Positions 49,284 through 62,119 of a DNA stretch of 64,000 nt are shown in pieces (position 1 is the stretch's first letter; every line of letters starts with the position of its first letter). This stretch comes from Drechslerella dactyloides (taxonomy: Eukaryota; Ascomycota; Orbiliomycetes; Orbiliales; Orbiliaceae). The notes below the pieces were generated by a model. The model searched no databases, was not told the origin of the DNA, and saw only the letters and a program-made list of their open reading frames with translations. Both the position numbers and the translations under genes were made by a program. The stretch spans positions 2,914,001 through 2,978,000 of the forward strand of contig JAGTWJ010000019.1 of the NCBI GenBank assembly GCA_020064725.1. Direction: 5' to 3'.

Positions 49284-51953
49284 TAGTGGATATTATATAT
49301 TTTTCTAATATTATTTATGATGATATATGTATAGATTACTATGGTGATGTAGAACAAGGTCTATTGTCTGGATAATTTTATGCTTTTGGATTTTATGTAG
49401 ATGTTGTTATGTTTTGGATATTTAATCTAGATAAGGTATGAGGGTAGGTTGTATAATATCTAGTAAATTTTAAAAAATATCTTAATAAAGAAAAAACTAG
49501 TTTTATGAATATATTGTGTATTTAGATTTAAAATATAAGTTAAACTTTCCTATATTATAATATAATTATCTAAATTTCTATTAGTAATATTAGTATAGTT
49601 TATGTGCTTTTATTTTTTAATTTATGTCTTTTGTTGATCAAATATTTGATTAAATACTGAAGGAATTTGGCAGCAAACTTGAATGTTTTTTCAAAAGATT
49701 TACCTAAGGCTTTATGTTAGCCTATCTATGGATCTATAGTTCATGGGTTGAAACTATTCTACTTAATTAATATGATAAAGATGTATGAGTCTAATTGTTG
49801 TTTAATATTTTAGCTTTTATTTGTTTAATTATAGATTTTTTTATTCTAAGATTGATAAATAATAGTAAAATCTGGTTGAAATTTTTGTTGGATTGAGTTA
49901 TTTATATAATGATCTTGATTATTGAAGTGTGTTGGTATGAAAAACCTAGAAATGATTATAAAAATATTCCTTTGATATTGTCTACTAATGTATAGGAAAA
50001 CAAAATTAAAGTTGTTATGTTAATTGATTTATTGGTGGTTTAATTTATTAGCCAAATAACTCTATTAAAACCAATAGAATAGTGGTAAATAATTATATAA
50101 AATAATTACTATAATATCCTAAAGATATTCTTATATTATTCTAAAAATGATCTTAAAAATAATATTAATAAAATATTAGATGATATTTATGGTATCAATA
50201 CTTTTATAAGAAATTATAGTTAAATAAGATAGACTATAAATATTTTATATAAATTATACTTTTTTTTTATAAATAATAGAAAAATCTATTATGGAGATAT
50301 GTTCTTATTATGAAACCATAATTTAATACTTTAAATAATAGTCAATTAAATTTTAGCAATTAAAAGATAAATATCTTTAGTATATGGTTAATATAGTTAA
50401 ATATCTTAATCTATATAATTAATTAATAGTTGGTCTGATCAATGATTATAAAAAATTTATAAAAGTAATAACATACCTATATCCTTAATAGATTATTATT
50501 ATTAAGCTAATTTATTTAAATTAAATATAATATCAACTATTTTGCTATTTAATACTAAGAAATATATATTTAGAAGATAGCTTTAAATAATAAAGATATA
50601 TTTTATATAAATAAAACAGTTATTTAAGTTATCTCTGATTATGTTATATATTTTTTTTCTTTTTTAGAAAAGTATTATTTATTATAGCCTTTATTTAATA
50701 AAAAATCTGAAATACTGGATTTATTCTCCAGATTTTCAATTAATATTAATATACTTAAACATAGTATGGTCATAGATTTTGGGTATAGTATAGTTATAGA
50801 TACTAATCTAATACTTATTATAGTCCTGAATAATTTAGAGGATCTAGTTTAATTAAGATCTTTATTAAGTTTATAATATATAATATAAATCTTATTCTAC
50901 TATATTCTCTATATATACTTTTTTGTTTAGATAATAAATTCCAAGGATATTATAAATCAGCTTTTGTTAATTTAAATAACTCTCTATCTCTAAATTAATT
51001 CTAAATATTCATATTAACTTGTTTGTTGAGTTTGATCTATACCAACAATACTAATATAAATAATATATAATCTATAATAATTTAAATATTAATCTTCTTT
51101 ATTAATATATTATTTTTTATATAACTATAACAATTTTAGTTTAAATTTTCTAATATAAAACTTATTCTATTTTTATATTCTTTTATAAATATTTAAGTTT
51201 ATTTCTCTTTTTAAGACCAGAGTATAATATCAGTTAAATATATCTATATCTAAATTATAAATTAATAATATTATCCATTTTTAAGCTAGTAGATTTATTC
51301 TCTCTTTCTTTTAATATTTCCTTTATATCAAAATTATATGCTGTTTTATACTAATTCTTCTACTAATTGGGCTATAGTTCTAATTATAGTCTACTTTAAT
51401 AACTTTTTCTTATTATTAAAGTTTATTATATATATATCTATTAAAGCAAAGGAATTTATTTGTTTATTTATATAAATCAATTATTATTTTTCTACTTATA
51501 TATAATCTAAGTAATATAAGTCTATTTTTTATGTTCTTATTTTATTCTTAATTTATATATTTTATATATATCTTTGAATAAATATTTTTTAGATATTATC
51601 TATTATATATTAATAATAGATATCTAGTAGACTAATTAATATATTTTTTATCTTTGATCTATAATATATTATATTATTTACTTTAGGTTATTATCTTAAA
51701 TCTTGTTCCTTTTATCTTTATTAGTATAGAAATAAAAGCTTTCTATATTAATATTAGACTTCCTGTATAATAGTAATAAAAGTAATCCCTTATATCATGA
51801 CTTATTTATAGTCTTTATACTTAATATATACCTTAATAGGCTAAATCTTAACATCCAAACCCAAAAATTTACTAATAATATTGGATTAGTTTAGAAAATA
51901 TTTTTTAATCATAATTAATAACTATTCCAAAGGATAATCACATTTAATATATA
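49284..51953. other. AT-rich region with possible unidentified coding relic
   Basis: 2.67 kb, somewhat less extreme in composition than other gaps. Around 49,690-49,800 one frame reads FSKDLPKALC, a stop, then PIYGSIVHGLKLFYLINMIK, which looks like decayed protein-coding sequence. I could not assign it to a retrotransposon or host family. The rest shows nothing recognisable. Confidence 0.4.
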
Positions 51954-53040
51954 ACGTGTACGATAAGCGACCGGGTCAGACAAGCGACCGGGTCACCCTC
52001 CTGGTCAAACACCCCACCAAAAACCCTTTCATTAATATTGTAGTCAATATCTATTAGAAAATTATAAAAAAAATATTTTAAATAAATATAGATTAAAATA
52101 ATCTAATATTATTTTTTTTAATTTTTTAAACCTAATATTAAATTATAAATAATTTTTTTAATTTTTTAAAAAATAACACATTTTTTTAGGTGTTTGACTG
52201 TAAATATCTCTATAATTTATTAATAAAAATCTCTAAAAATGTAATATATAATAGATATCTGTATAATCTAGGTTTATACCGAGCCATTACTTAATATATT
52301 AAAAATTAAGGTCTAGAAAGTCTGCTAAAGTCGGTACAACACATCCAACTATTTTCGATAAAATTATATATAAAAATATAATAAAAAAATCTAAAAAAAA
52401 TTAATTTTAATTTTAATATATTAAAAATTAATTATTAAATTTTTTTAATTTTTTTTATATAATATTGAATTTATTCTTAATTTTTTAATTTTTATTATAC
52501 AAAATTTTTAAAAATTATAAAAAATTGAATTTTTAATAAAAAAAATTTAAAAAATTATAAAATTATAATTTAATCTTATTTAATTTAATATTAATTTTTT
52601 AAAATTTTTTTATATATAATTATTAAGAAAAATAGCTAGAGTGTTGTGCCTGTGTTGTACCGACTTTAGCAGACTTTCTAGACCTTAATTTTTAATATAT
52701 TAAGTAATGGCTCGGTATAAACCTAGATTATACAGATATCTATTATATATTACATTTTTAGAGATTTTTATTAATAAATTATAGAGATATTTACAGTCAA
52801 ACACCTAAAAAAATGTGTTATTTTTTAAAAAATTAAAAAAATTATTTATAATTTAATATTAGGTTTAAAAAATTAAAAAAAATAATATTAGATTATTTTA
52901 ATCTATATTTATTTAAAATATTTTTTTAATAATTTTCTAATAGATATTGACTACAATATTAATGAAAGGGTTTTTGGTGGGGTGTTTGACCAGGAGGGTG
53001 ACCCGGTCGCTTGTCTGACCCGGTCGCTTATCGTACACGT
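51954..53040. mobile_element. Non-autonomous foldback transposon J, 390-bp inverted arms
   Basis: TA-flanked 1,087-bp element. Its left arm (51,954-52,343) and right arm (52,651-53,040) are inverted copies of 390 bp; by eye I found one mismatch (at about 52,068). The ends carry the Fot1-like layout ACGTGTACGAT, AAGCGACCGGGTC twice. A 307-bp AT-rich spacer separates the arms. There is no transposase. The end layout indicates mobilisation by a Fot1-like transposase. Such a palindrome would fold into a long hairpin as RNA or single-stranded DNA. Confidence 0.9.
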
Positions 53041-56000
53041 TATATATATATCAATATAATTTTGTTTGTTTTTATTAATTTAAGTAAAATAAAAGTTTAT
53101 ATTATCCTAATATTCAGATTTTTGAAGAAAATCACCCTAATTTTCACCCCTCTAAATAAATTAATTAAAAATTTGGTTGTAATATTAAAATTTAATAGTT
53201 TATTAGTTATTATACTTAATAATAAAACTATAGTTATTAATATAAATATTTTATCAGATATTATTTAAAACCAATATTAGATTATCTTTATAAATCCAAT
53301 TTTTATTATTTTATTAGGTAATAATTTATATTAACTATTAATAAAATTCAAGAATAATTTTCTACTATATATTAGATATATTATATTTAAAGAATATTAT
53401 TTACTATTCTCCAATTAGTAATATTATTATATAGTATAATTCTAAATAGCTTCTATCCATCTATTATTTCCTACTATACCTTTAATCATTATTACCACCA
53501 TAATCTAGCAGCAATAACTTAACCTTATACCAAAATTACTAGATATACAGCCAAACTAATATACAATAAAAAAGGTTAACTACAACCAATTAAACATTTT
53601 TTATATTATTATCTAATTAAGAACAAAACTAGTATATTTCCAATAATTGGACTTTCTGCTACTATTTTATAATAGTATATTTATTATAGATTTAGTAACA
53701 ATACTAATAACCAACATCTTTATAAAAACAAAAATAGAATGTTTAGAAATAGTTTAAATTTTCTAAATAATTCTTCCAAATTAGATATACAGATTTCCTT
53801 AATTCTAATATCCAAATAATCTTAATTCTTAATCAAACTATTAAACATAGGCTAAATAGATATATACAAAATATTATAATAATATTTTAGAATATTAAAA
53901 AACCTTAATATATTAAAATATTAAAACTAATATTTATAAAAGAATATTCTTAACTGTTGAGTTTATTGGTATTAATATAAAACCCTTAGAACTAATAATT
54001 TAATAGGGAATTTCTAAAAATTCTAACAGCCTAACTAATTATTATAAATTTATATAGTGATTTGACAGAACTAGTCATACATAAGACTTATATAGATTTT
54101 ATTTAGTTCTAGTTGAAGCATCTTATTTTAAATATACTAGGACAAATAGTATTATAGCCTAAAAGAATCCTATAAGTATAATTATATAAAATTGTTGTTT
54201 TAAATTTTTTAATAAATAGCAATTGTATAAAAGATGATTAAACTGTAAGCTATTATTAAATAATAAATTAAAACCTGGGGATGATTTTAAGATTATAAAG
54301 GAGTAATACCATTTATATATAGATTAATATCAGAAGAAATATACATTAAAGCATTATAATAATCATAGTTTTAAAAGATATTTCAAAAACCTCTACTATA
54401 ATTTTAATTTAATATGGGAATTTTTAAATCTATTATACCAACAGTATCTATAGTGTAGGTTAATTCTATAATTAACAAGTAGCTCTTACACAATCAAATA
54501 CTTTTTATAAATTGAAATTATATATTTCTTCTGTTATTTAGTAAGATGTTTTTTAAAGTTCTATTCCTTATTCAAATTATACTATTTATTCATTTATTAT
54601 TCAATATTTATATTTAATCTGGATTTTTTTTAGTTATAGATTTTACAACATCCTAAACACCTTTTTTTTCTACTTAAGTATATTTTTTTTAAGCCTCTTT
54701 TATACCTTATTTAGCTTAATAAAGATATATTTTAGTTAGAAAAATGCTTTATTATTCTATTATTTGTAAATAAATATCAGTTGTCTTTATTTTATTATCC
54801 AGTTTTATTATCAAAATTGATAATAGTAGTAATCTTATAAAGAATAATCCTACTAGAGATTTTACTCTAAATAATATAATATAAATTACTTAGAAATAGT
54901 TATTCTTATTAATATTTTATTAACTAGTAAGTAAATTGATTCCAATAAAATCATATATATGGCCTTATACTTTATTTATTGTAATTATAAATATTAATAT
55001 GTATAATACTTGTTTTCTGTTGAAAACCATCTCTCTACTAATATTAAAAATATCTTTATTTATTTATTTTATCCTTATATATATTATAGATAGCTGCTTT
55101 AAAATTGGAATAATTCTTGGATTTAAATTATTTAAATATATATATATATTTTTTTAAAGTTTATAAGAATAGCTAATAGTAGTTTTATAATAAAATAATA
55201 TTTGGATTTTATTTGAAAAACTGTAGTAGTTGGATTTATAACAAAATTAATTATAATATCTTTAGATTTATTTGTTAATTCTAGTATTTTGTATTTATTT
55301 ATATTTAATATAATTAATATATTTTTTATATAAATAAATATCTTTAATCTAATTATACTTAATATAGTATTACTGGTTTTGAGTATCTAGTTAAGAATAA
55401 ATATGAGCTTACTTTTATGTTTTGTTGTAAAAAAAAAGAGGTTAAGATTATAATATTTAATAAAATGGAAAGTAGATTAAAAATTTAGATAATCCTTTAT
55501 ATTATTATTTTTTATAATATATTAGTGTTTATTGATATATTGGTTGTTAATATTCTTGAGATTTAACTTAGTTTTATTTTAAAATAAAATTATATTTGTA
55601 ATATTTAAATATTTATATTATAGACTTCTTAATATTTTTTAAAAATTTAGATTCTTGGTTTATTATATCTGTTTATTAAGATTGATATATTAATTAATAC
55701 TATTTTATATTAATAATATTATGATTTTTTAAGTATTTTATATATTGTTTTCTAGATTATATAATACTATATCCATAACTAGTTTTAGTTAATATATATT
55801 ATTTACTATAAATAAAATAAGGAAACCCCCAAATATCTAGTGATTTTCTTTATAGATTTATAGAGCTATATTAATTATATTTAGTATTTTACCACCAACC
55901 ATACTAATTTTATTAATAATCAATATTTCTGTAGTTTGCTATTTTTTTGTTATTATTAGTATTATAAACACATTCATAACTAATATATTTTTAATACTAT

Positions 56001-59000
56001 AATTATTATCCCAGCTATGTTTGGTTTTTAGATCTAAAGAAGTATATAATATCTTATTATTAATATTAAATATAATAATTCTAGTGAAAATATATATTTT
56101 TAATAAAATTTAAAGATATATTTTTTTAAATAATTAATTGATGATTTTGATTATTTAAATCTTTCCTATACCCCCTTTATTTAATAGATATATAATAATT
56201 TGTTCTTTATTCTGATTTCTTTTTTTTATAGTTTTAGTTATCAGTAGAAGTATATATTATTGTTTTTAGTTTAATCACATTATAGAAGTAATAAATAAGG
56301 TTTGTTTGTGTTAATCTGGATGTTTAGAATTAATCAAGATTATTTTTGATTATTTGTTATCTTTATTCTATTACTAATCTAGGTTTTGGGCTGTTTCTTA
56401 TCCTATATTTATTGTTTTTTTCCAAGCCTTCTTAGTAGTTTTTTTAATAACATCATAATATTTCTTTTAACTTCCTATAAATACAGGACTAATATTGTGG
56501 TCAAAAAATATTAGATTATTTATATTGAAGCTGACTTCAAAAAAAACTAATATTATATTTATGATAATTACTATCTTTAAAATTTATAGTTTTAGATATT
56601 GTGCTCTAAAAATCTTATTTTATGTTATTAATAACTGTATATATTACTTACTTAATATTTGATAATGTTATTATATATTTATCTTCCAAAGTATTCTTAT
56701 ATTCTTTTTTGTATTCTGCTTTTTTTATATGTTTATTATATTATGCTTTTCCATTAATCTTCAATATCTTCTGTGTATCTTCAATATCTTTTTTGCATAA
56801 TTTCCTTAGAAGGTTGAAGTTCTCTGTATGGAAATAGATATAAGGTATGAGATTTGACTTAAATTTTTCTTAAATTAAATAAAAATTAACTGGGATACTG
56901 TTTGTACTGTTTGTGTGGGTTTTTAATTTATTCTATAGTATAAATAGTTTTAATAAAATTATATAATATTTATATATATAAGTCAGCTATTTACTGCTAT
57001 TATGGGTGATAATTCATAAGCCTAGACAAGCCAGACCTTTGAGTTCTTTGTGTATCATTTTTATCTGGAGCTGGAATGGATCTAAAGAAACAGGGTATCT
57101 TTTTTTCTATATACTTTTTGTGTGAACTTGTGAGAGCTGCTATGGTCCTGACCAAAAGGTATAACGTTCTTCCTTTGCTTATTTAGTATTTGTTGAATTA
57201 TGTTTTTATAGTTATATAAACAAAAATTATCTAGTTTGTTATCTCTATATTGATAGTCTTTAAGTTAATTAAATATAATATTTATGGATTTAATATATAA
57301 AAACATATCTTAATTTTAGGTATTTATATCTTTATTTTTTGATAATTCTTCTCTATTATTCTAATTTGATAAGAAAATTTTCTAGATTTTATAATAAACA
57401 CTATAATAGATAATAAAAATAAATATATTATTGTAATATTGCTCTGGTTTATTTAGAAGAATGGAAATAATTTTTGGCCTAGATATTTTGTATGTTGTAT
57501 TAAGATGATTATATAGTTTTTATAATAGGCTTTGATTCTGGTTTATAATTATTAAATTAGGATCTTTTAAAGTTTTTTGTAATTTATTTTATAAAATATC
57601 TTATATTATTGTATAATAGTGATATATTGGTTGCTGTATTTTAATAACATAATTGGTTATATAATATATTAATACTAAATATTTGGCTTTTATAAAAAGA
57701 AAGAATAGGTTGTAATTATAATAAACTATTATTATAATAACTAGATTTTAATTATTAACCTATTTCTTAGTCTGTTTTAGATGAATTCTCTTATTCTTAT
57801 TGATGAAGTTTTCTATTATTTTAGGTTAAGAGGCTTTAAAGTGGTATTGCTGATGTTTTTGATGATATTTATGATAGTTGATGTTATGTTTATGTTGGTT
57901 TATAAGTTTTGCTATATGATTATTTTTTTTAATATTTTAGTTTATATATTATGAGTAGTATTGGGTATATTAAATTCTTGTTTTAATAAATTACTATTAG
58001 AACTTATATTTATAGTATGGTTGAAAGATATTGATTCTAGGAATTTGATAATTTTATTAGTATAATTAAGATTTATCTTGATGTGGTTTTTTAGGGTTAG
58101 TAGATTTAGATTGTTCTTGAGCTAGATTAGATAGTATATATGTAGTATTTTTTTGCTGTTTGTTTCTGATGCTCTGAAGTAGGTATCTATATTTTTAAAT
58201 ATATTTGGTTGTTTTTTGGGTTTTATTAGTCTTTTAAAAAATAATTTTGTTATTAGATGGAAGAACTCTGTAGAAATAATAGGATTATTTGATATATTAG
58301 TTTACTTTAATAGATACTTAATCTTATGATTTAGATTAGAATCAATAGATATGTTGGTTAGTTTATAAACTAAAAAGCTGCTGAGATCTTATAGATTTAA
58401 TATTAGCTACAGGCCCAGTATGCTATATTTAATTAATAAAAAAAAGCTTCTTTTTTTATAGTTATATATTATTTATTTAATAATAGGATATACCTATTAA
58501 TATATGATTATTAGTAATTGTAATTATTAAATCTATCTAATTTTTTAATAATTAAAAACTATAAACTATAGGAATAAAATAGAAATAATAAAAATTATCT
58601 CTTATTAAATAAAAAATAAAAAATCTGTTTTATCTTGTAAAAGTGATAATCTTTTGTATTATTGTTTAGATTTTTTTATTAGATGTTTTATTATTAGTCC
58701 TGATTTCCTTTTCTACTTGGTGTAAGTCCTTAATTATTATTTTATTCAAGGTTTTTTTAATTTTTGGCCAATTTTTCTGTTTGGTAATATTGATTATTAT
58801 TCTAGTTTCTTAATAGAATACCAAATGCTAGAAATAGAAAGATCAGGTGGATAGCCTACCTCTAGTCATAGTAACAAAGTAAGAAGTGGATCTAGTTTTT
58901 AAAAGTAGGTTTGGATTTTATACTTATAAAATGTTTAGAATTTTTAGTCTAAAAAAGGGTTGGGAATGTGTTGATAAAGAATTCTAAATATTTATCAGAA

Positions 59001-60227
59001 GATAATAGTGAATTTTTATATATATAATGGATATGTCTATTTTCTGGTGCCAAACTATTTGTTTCCAATCCTTTAGTTATAAATTCCTTTATGTTTTAAA
59101 TTAAGGCTGTATCTATTGTGATTTATCTGCTATTAATATTGTTTATAAAAGAATCTGATGTTTCAGTAACTATTATAAATCTATGGTAATTTTATTATAA
59201 CTTTGATATAAATTTATTAAGATTATTTACTATATTTTTTTAAATATGGATATATATATTCTGTTTTATGGCCTTAGTTTCAGGGTTGTTGATATATAGG
59301 ATTAAATTGAAAATCTCCTCTGGTATTCTGTTTTCTGGTAGAGATCCCAGAAAATTGTGATTGATTTCTATATTTATATATAAGGGATTATACTATACTA
59401 GCTACAATAATACTTTCCTAACATTCACAAATCTAATATATAAGTATAGTTTTAAAACACTGATATTTAATTTATTTTTTAATACTTAAATAATTTTCAA
59501 TACTTCAAACCATATAAAAGCTTAATCTGGTAGTAAATCTATAACTATCTGAACATCAAGAAAAACCATGACAATATGTCCACCCATAGAATAATAGATG
59601 TTGTTAGTGTAAATATCACCTAAAATAAATTTATATAGCTTATTAATAACTTAATATTTAATGATTATTATTTCTTTAACTTTATTTAGGTTTTTAAGAT
59701 AGAAAGGTTTTCTATTTTAATAGAAATATTTATTAAGTAATAGATATTTATAATTAATATTAAATTTATTAAATTTTAAGAATATCAGTATCAATTTTTT
59801 GTAGAGTTTATATTGGTAATTATTGCAGACTAAATCCTTATTCTTTATTGTTATAGTATATATATAAAATGGCAAATATCTTAATTCTCACAACTTAGTA
59901 AGTTTTAGATCTACTTCATACATAAATTTCATTATTAATTCTACCTCTAAGACTCTACAAATAAAGTAAATTTAGTTAAGAGTATACTTTAGCCCAGTAT
60001 AATAGGTATAATCTTATAGAAATTTAAAAAAGTTGATTATATCTGTATTTAATAGGAATTATTGAGTAAGATATTTTTTATTATTAAACTAGTCTTCTAA
60101 TATTTTTGTAATAGTAGAGTTATAACTTATAATATTTCTATAAGTATACTGGTTAATAAACGGTTCTTGAGCTAGTTATTAGGATAAAAAAGCTATTAAT
60201 AAGGTTTCCAGAGGTTCAATTTCAATA
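53041..60227. other. 7.2-kb AT-rich region without recognisable element
   Basis: AT-rich sequence right of foldback element J. Open stretches here (for example 53,041-53,268 and 56,622-56,837) are short, Ile/Leu/Tyr-rich and typical of translated AT-rich DNA. Around 56,990-57,170 composition is more balanced for about 180 bp, which could be a less decayed repeat fragment. A strongly RIP-mutated retrotransposon is possible, but I see no reverse transcriptase, integrase or LTR signature that I can defend. Confidence 0.4.
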
Positions 60228-62119
60228 ACGTATTCCACAAGCGAGCGGACCACACAAGCGAGCAGACCACCTCAATACCCCACCCCAGCAAAAACACCGG
60301 CTTTACGGCCATACTGTTATTATACTGGGCTATATATATGCTAGTTTGCTTGGTTATATGCTTAAGATGCCTGCTGGTATGTTTGAATGTTATGCCCAGG
60401 CTTATTATAACCGTTGTAGTGAATTATTCTTCTAGAGGTGGCCTCTGGCTGGAGGCTACTCTGACAGTTTAGATGCTCTACTTGCTCACCCTGCCTACTT
60501 ATAGTATTATTATTTAGGATTTTATCAACCTGATGTATGGTAAGCGTGCCTCTATGTTGTATGTGTTATCTTTTTGTCTGCCAGCACTTGCTTAACATCT
60601 CATTAGTAGAGTGTAGTGTTGTGTTCTCTGCTTGTATAAGCACTAGCTGGTGTATTATTATCTGTGCTTTTTTAGTGAATTGGTCCACAGCAGTTAGTAA
60701 TGATGTTGGAGAACTATCCTGATGCTGGGTAATTTGGTTTTTAATGAGTTCTGATTGTAGGCTAGCTTTTGAAGGATTTATTGGGGTTTTTATTGTCTAG
60801 GTGGTTGCTGTATTTGCAGTATTAGGATGTGAATTTATTGGGGTAGATACTGGCAGCTGTATATCTAGTTTTAAGAGGATTTTGTCAAGATTATAAGGTA
60901 CAATACTAGTTCCAGCAAAGCTGCTGTGTATATTTTTAGGTGTTATTGCAGTAGTAAATGTTCTGTGGAATCTAGAGAAGAACTCTAGCTTGTTGATATG
61001 GTTGATATGTGTATGTATTAAGTCCTCTATCTGGTGACTATATGCCTGCTTCAATGGCCTAAAGTACCTAATGTCTAATGGTTGAAGAAGATGTGAAGAA
61101 TGTGGTGGCATGTAGACTATAATAATCTTGTACTCTTGATAGTAAAGCTCAAAAGATGCTGAGTGGTGGCTGTTATGGCTATTTAGGACTAATAGTCAGT
61201 AGTCTAAAATACAGTGCTGTGTTGTAAAATGGTTGAAATGCTTTAATTATTTTACAGCAACCTTATTTGTTGTCCAGCTGTTATTGGAGAGTATAATAGC
61301 CTAATTATTTGGTAAGTTGGTTTTTGTATATCAGTTAGTTAGATAGTGTTGACCAGCTAGGATAATAAATGGCGGTACTGCCCAATCTTCTGCACCTATC
61401 CCCTGAATAACTGTTGCCTATTTGTGATTCTTAGGCTGTACCAGCTTAGCTTTATCGCGTATTTCAGCTCTTGTGATAATTGTAGTTATAAAAATCATGC
61501 CTATTGTGAAGCCTGTCTCATCAAAATTATAGATATTACTGTCTGTAATATTATATTTTGTTTTTGTTGTTTGTAAAAGCTAAAACCACTTTTGAATAAG
61601 GTCCGGGTCTTCGTATTTAGCTCGCTGGTAGTTGTATTTTCTGGATAGACGCATCTGGAGCTCTGGGCAGCATTTTATAAAGTTTGCTGCTTAATTCTTA
61701 CCAATGTGTTGTGTGTTATTGCCAGCACGTGTTGACAGTAGCTAGTTAGCCATATCTTCCACACTATCTAACCTAGGATGAAAAGATTGTGCAGACAGCT
61801 CAAGTATATATTAAACAATAACGTCTTTTTTTAATTTTGTAAGGTTTTGTGATTTAGGGGTACTGTCTGCCTTCAAAGTACAGCTGTTATACCAGTATAA
61901 TAAAGTAGTATAAGGGATATCATAAAGCTTAGCAGTAGCTTGAATGTTTAATTTTTGATTTTTTTCCAGAGCTTTAATAGCTAGAATAACTTGGGATTTA
62001 GTTGTAGTGGCAACCATAATAGTGGTTGTGGAGGTAATATGGTGCGGAAGAGGAGTGGTTGCACTGGTGTTGAGAGGTGGTCTGCTTGCTTGTGTGGTCT
62101 GCTTGCTTGTGGAATACGT
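60228..62119 (-). mobile_element. Fot1/pogo-like transposon I (1,892 bp)
   Basis: TA-flanked. The left end is ACGTATTCCAC, AAGCGAGCGGACC, AAGCGAGCAGACC; the right end has AAGCAAGCAGACC twice. The transposase is on the minus strand, with pieces 62,017-61,811 (N-terminal HTH) and 61,111-60,797 (PPHSSHLLQPLDIRYFRPLK). Triad: Asp (NFDETGF), Asn (LVLNSHNS), Asp (QPLDIRYF). It is one of the least decayed copies and a near-copy of F. Confidence 0.92.
60790..62017 (-). pseudogene. Transposase relic of element I (HTH_psq, DDE_1)
   Basis: The N-terminal HTH begins MVATTTKSQVILAIKALEKN at 62,017. NFDETGF is near 61,505-61,530, LVLNSHNS near 61,170-61,195, and the C-terminal DDE segment is at 61,111-60,797. 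It is inactive through stops and loss of the second catalytic Asp. Confidence 0.85.

Noticed and set aside
53041..60227. Possible LTR retrotransposon
   Set aside because: No long direct repeats, primer-binding site, or recognisable reverse transcriptase or integrase motifs could be defended by eye in this AT-rich sequence.
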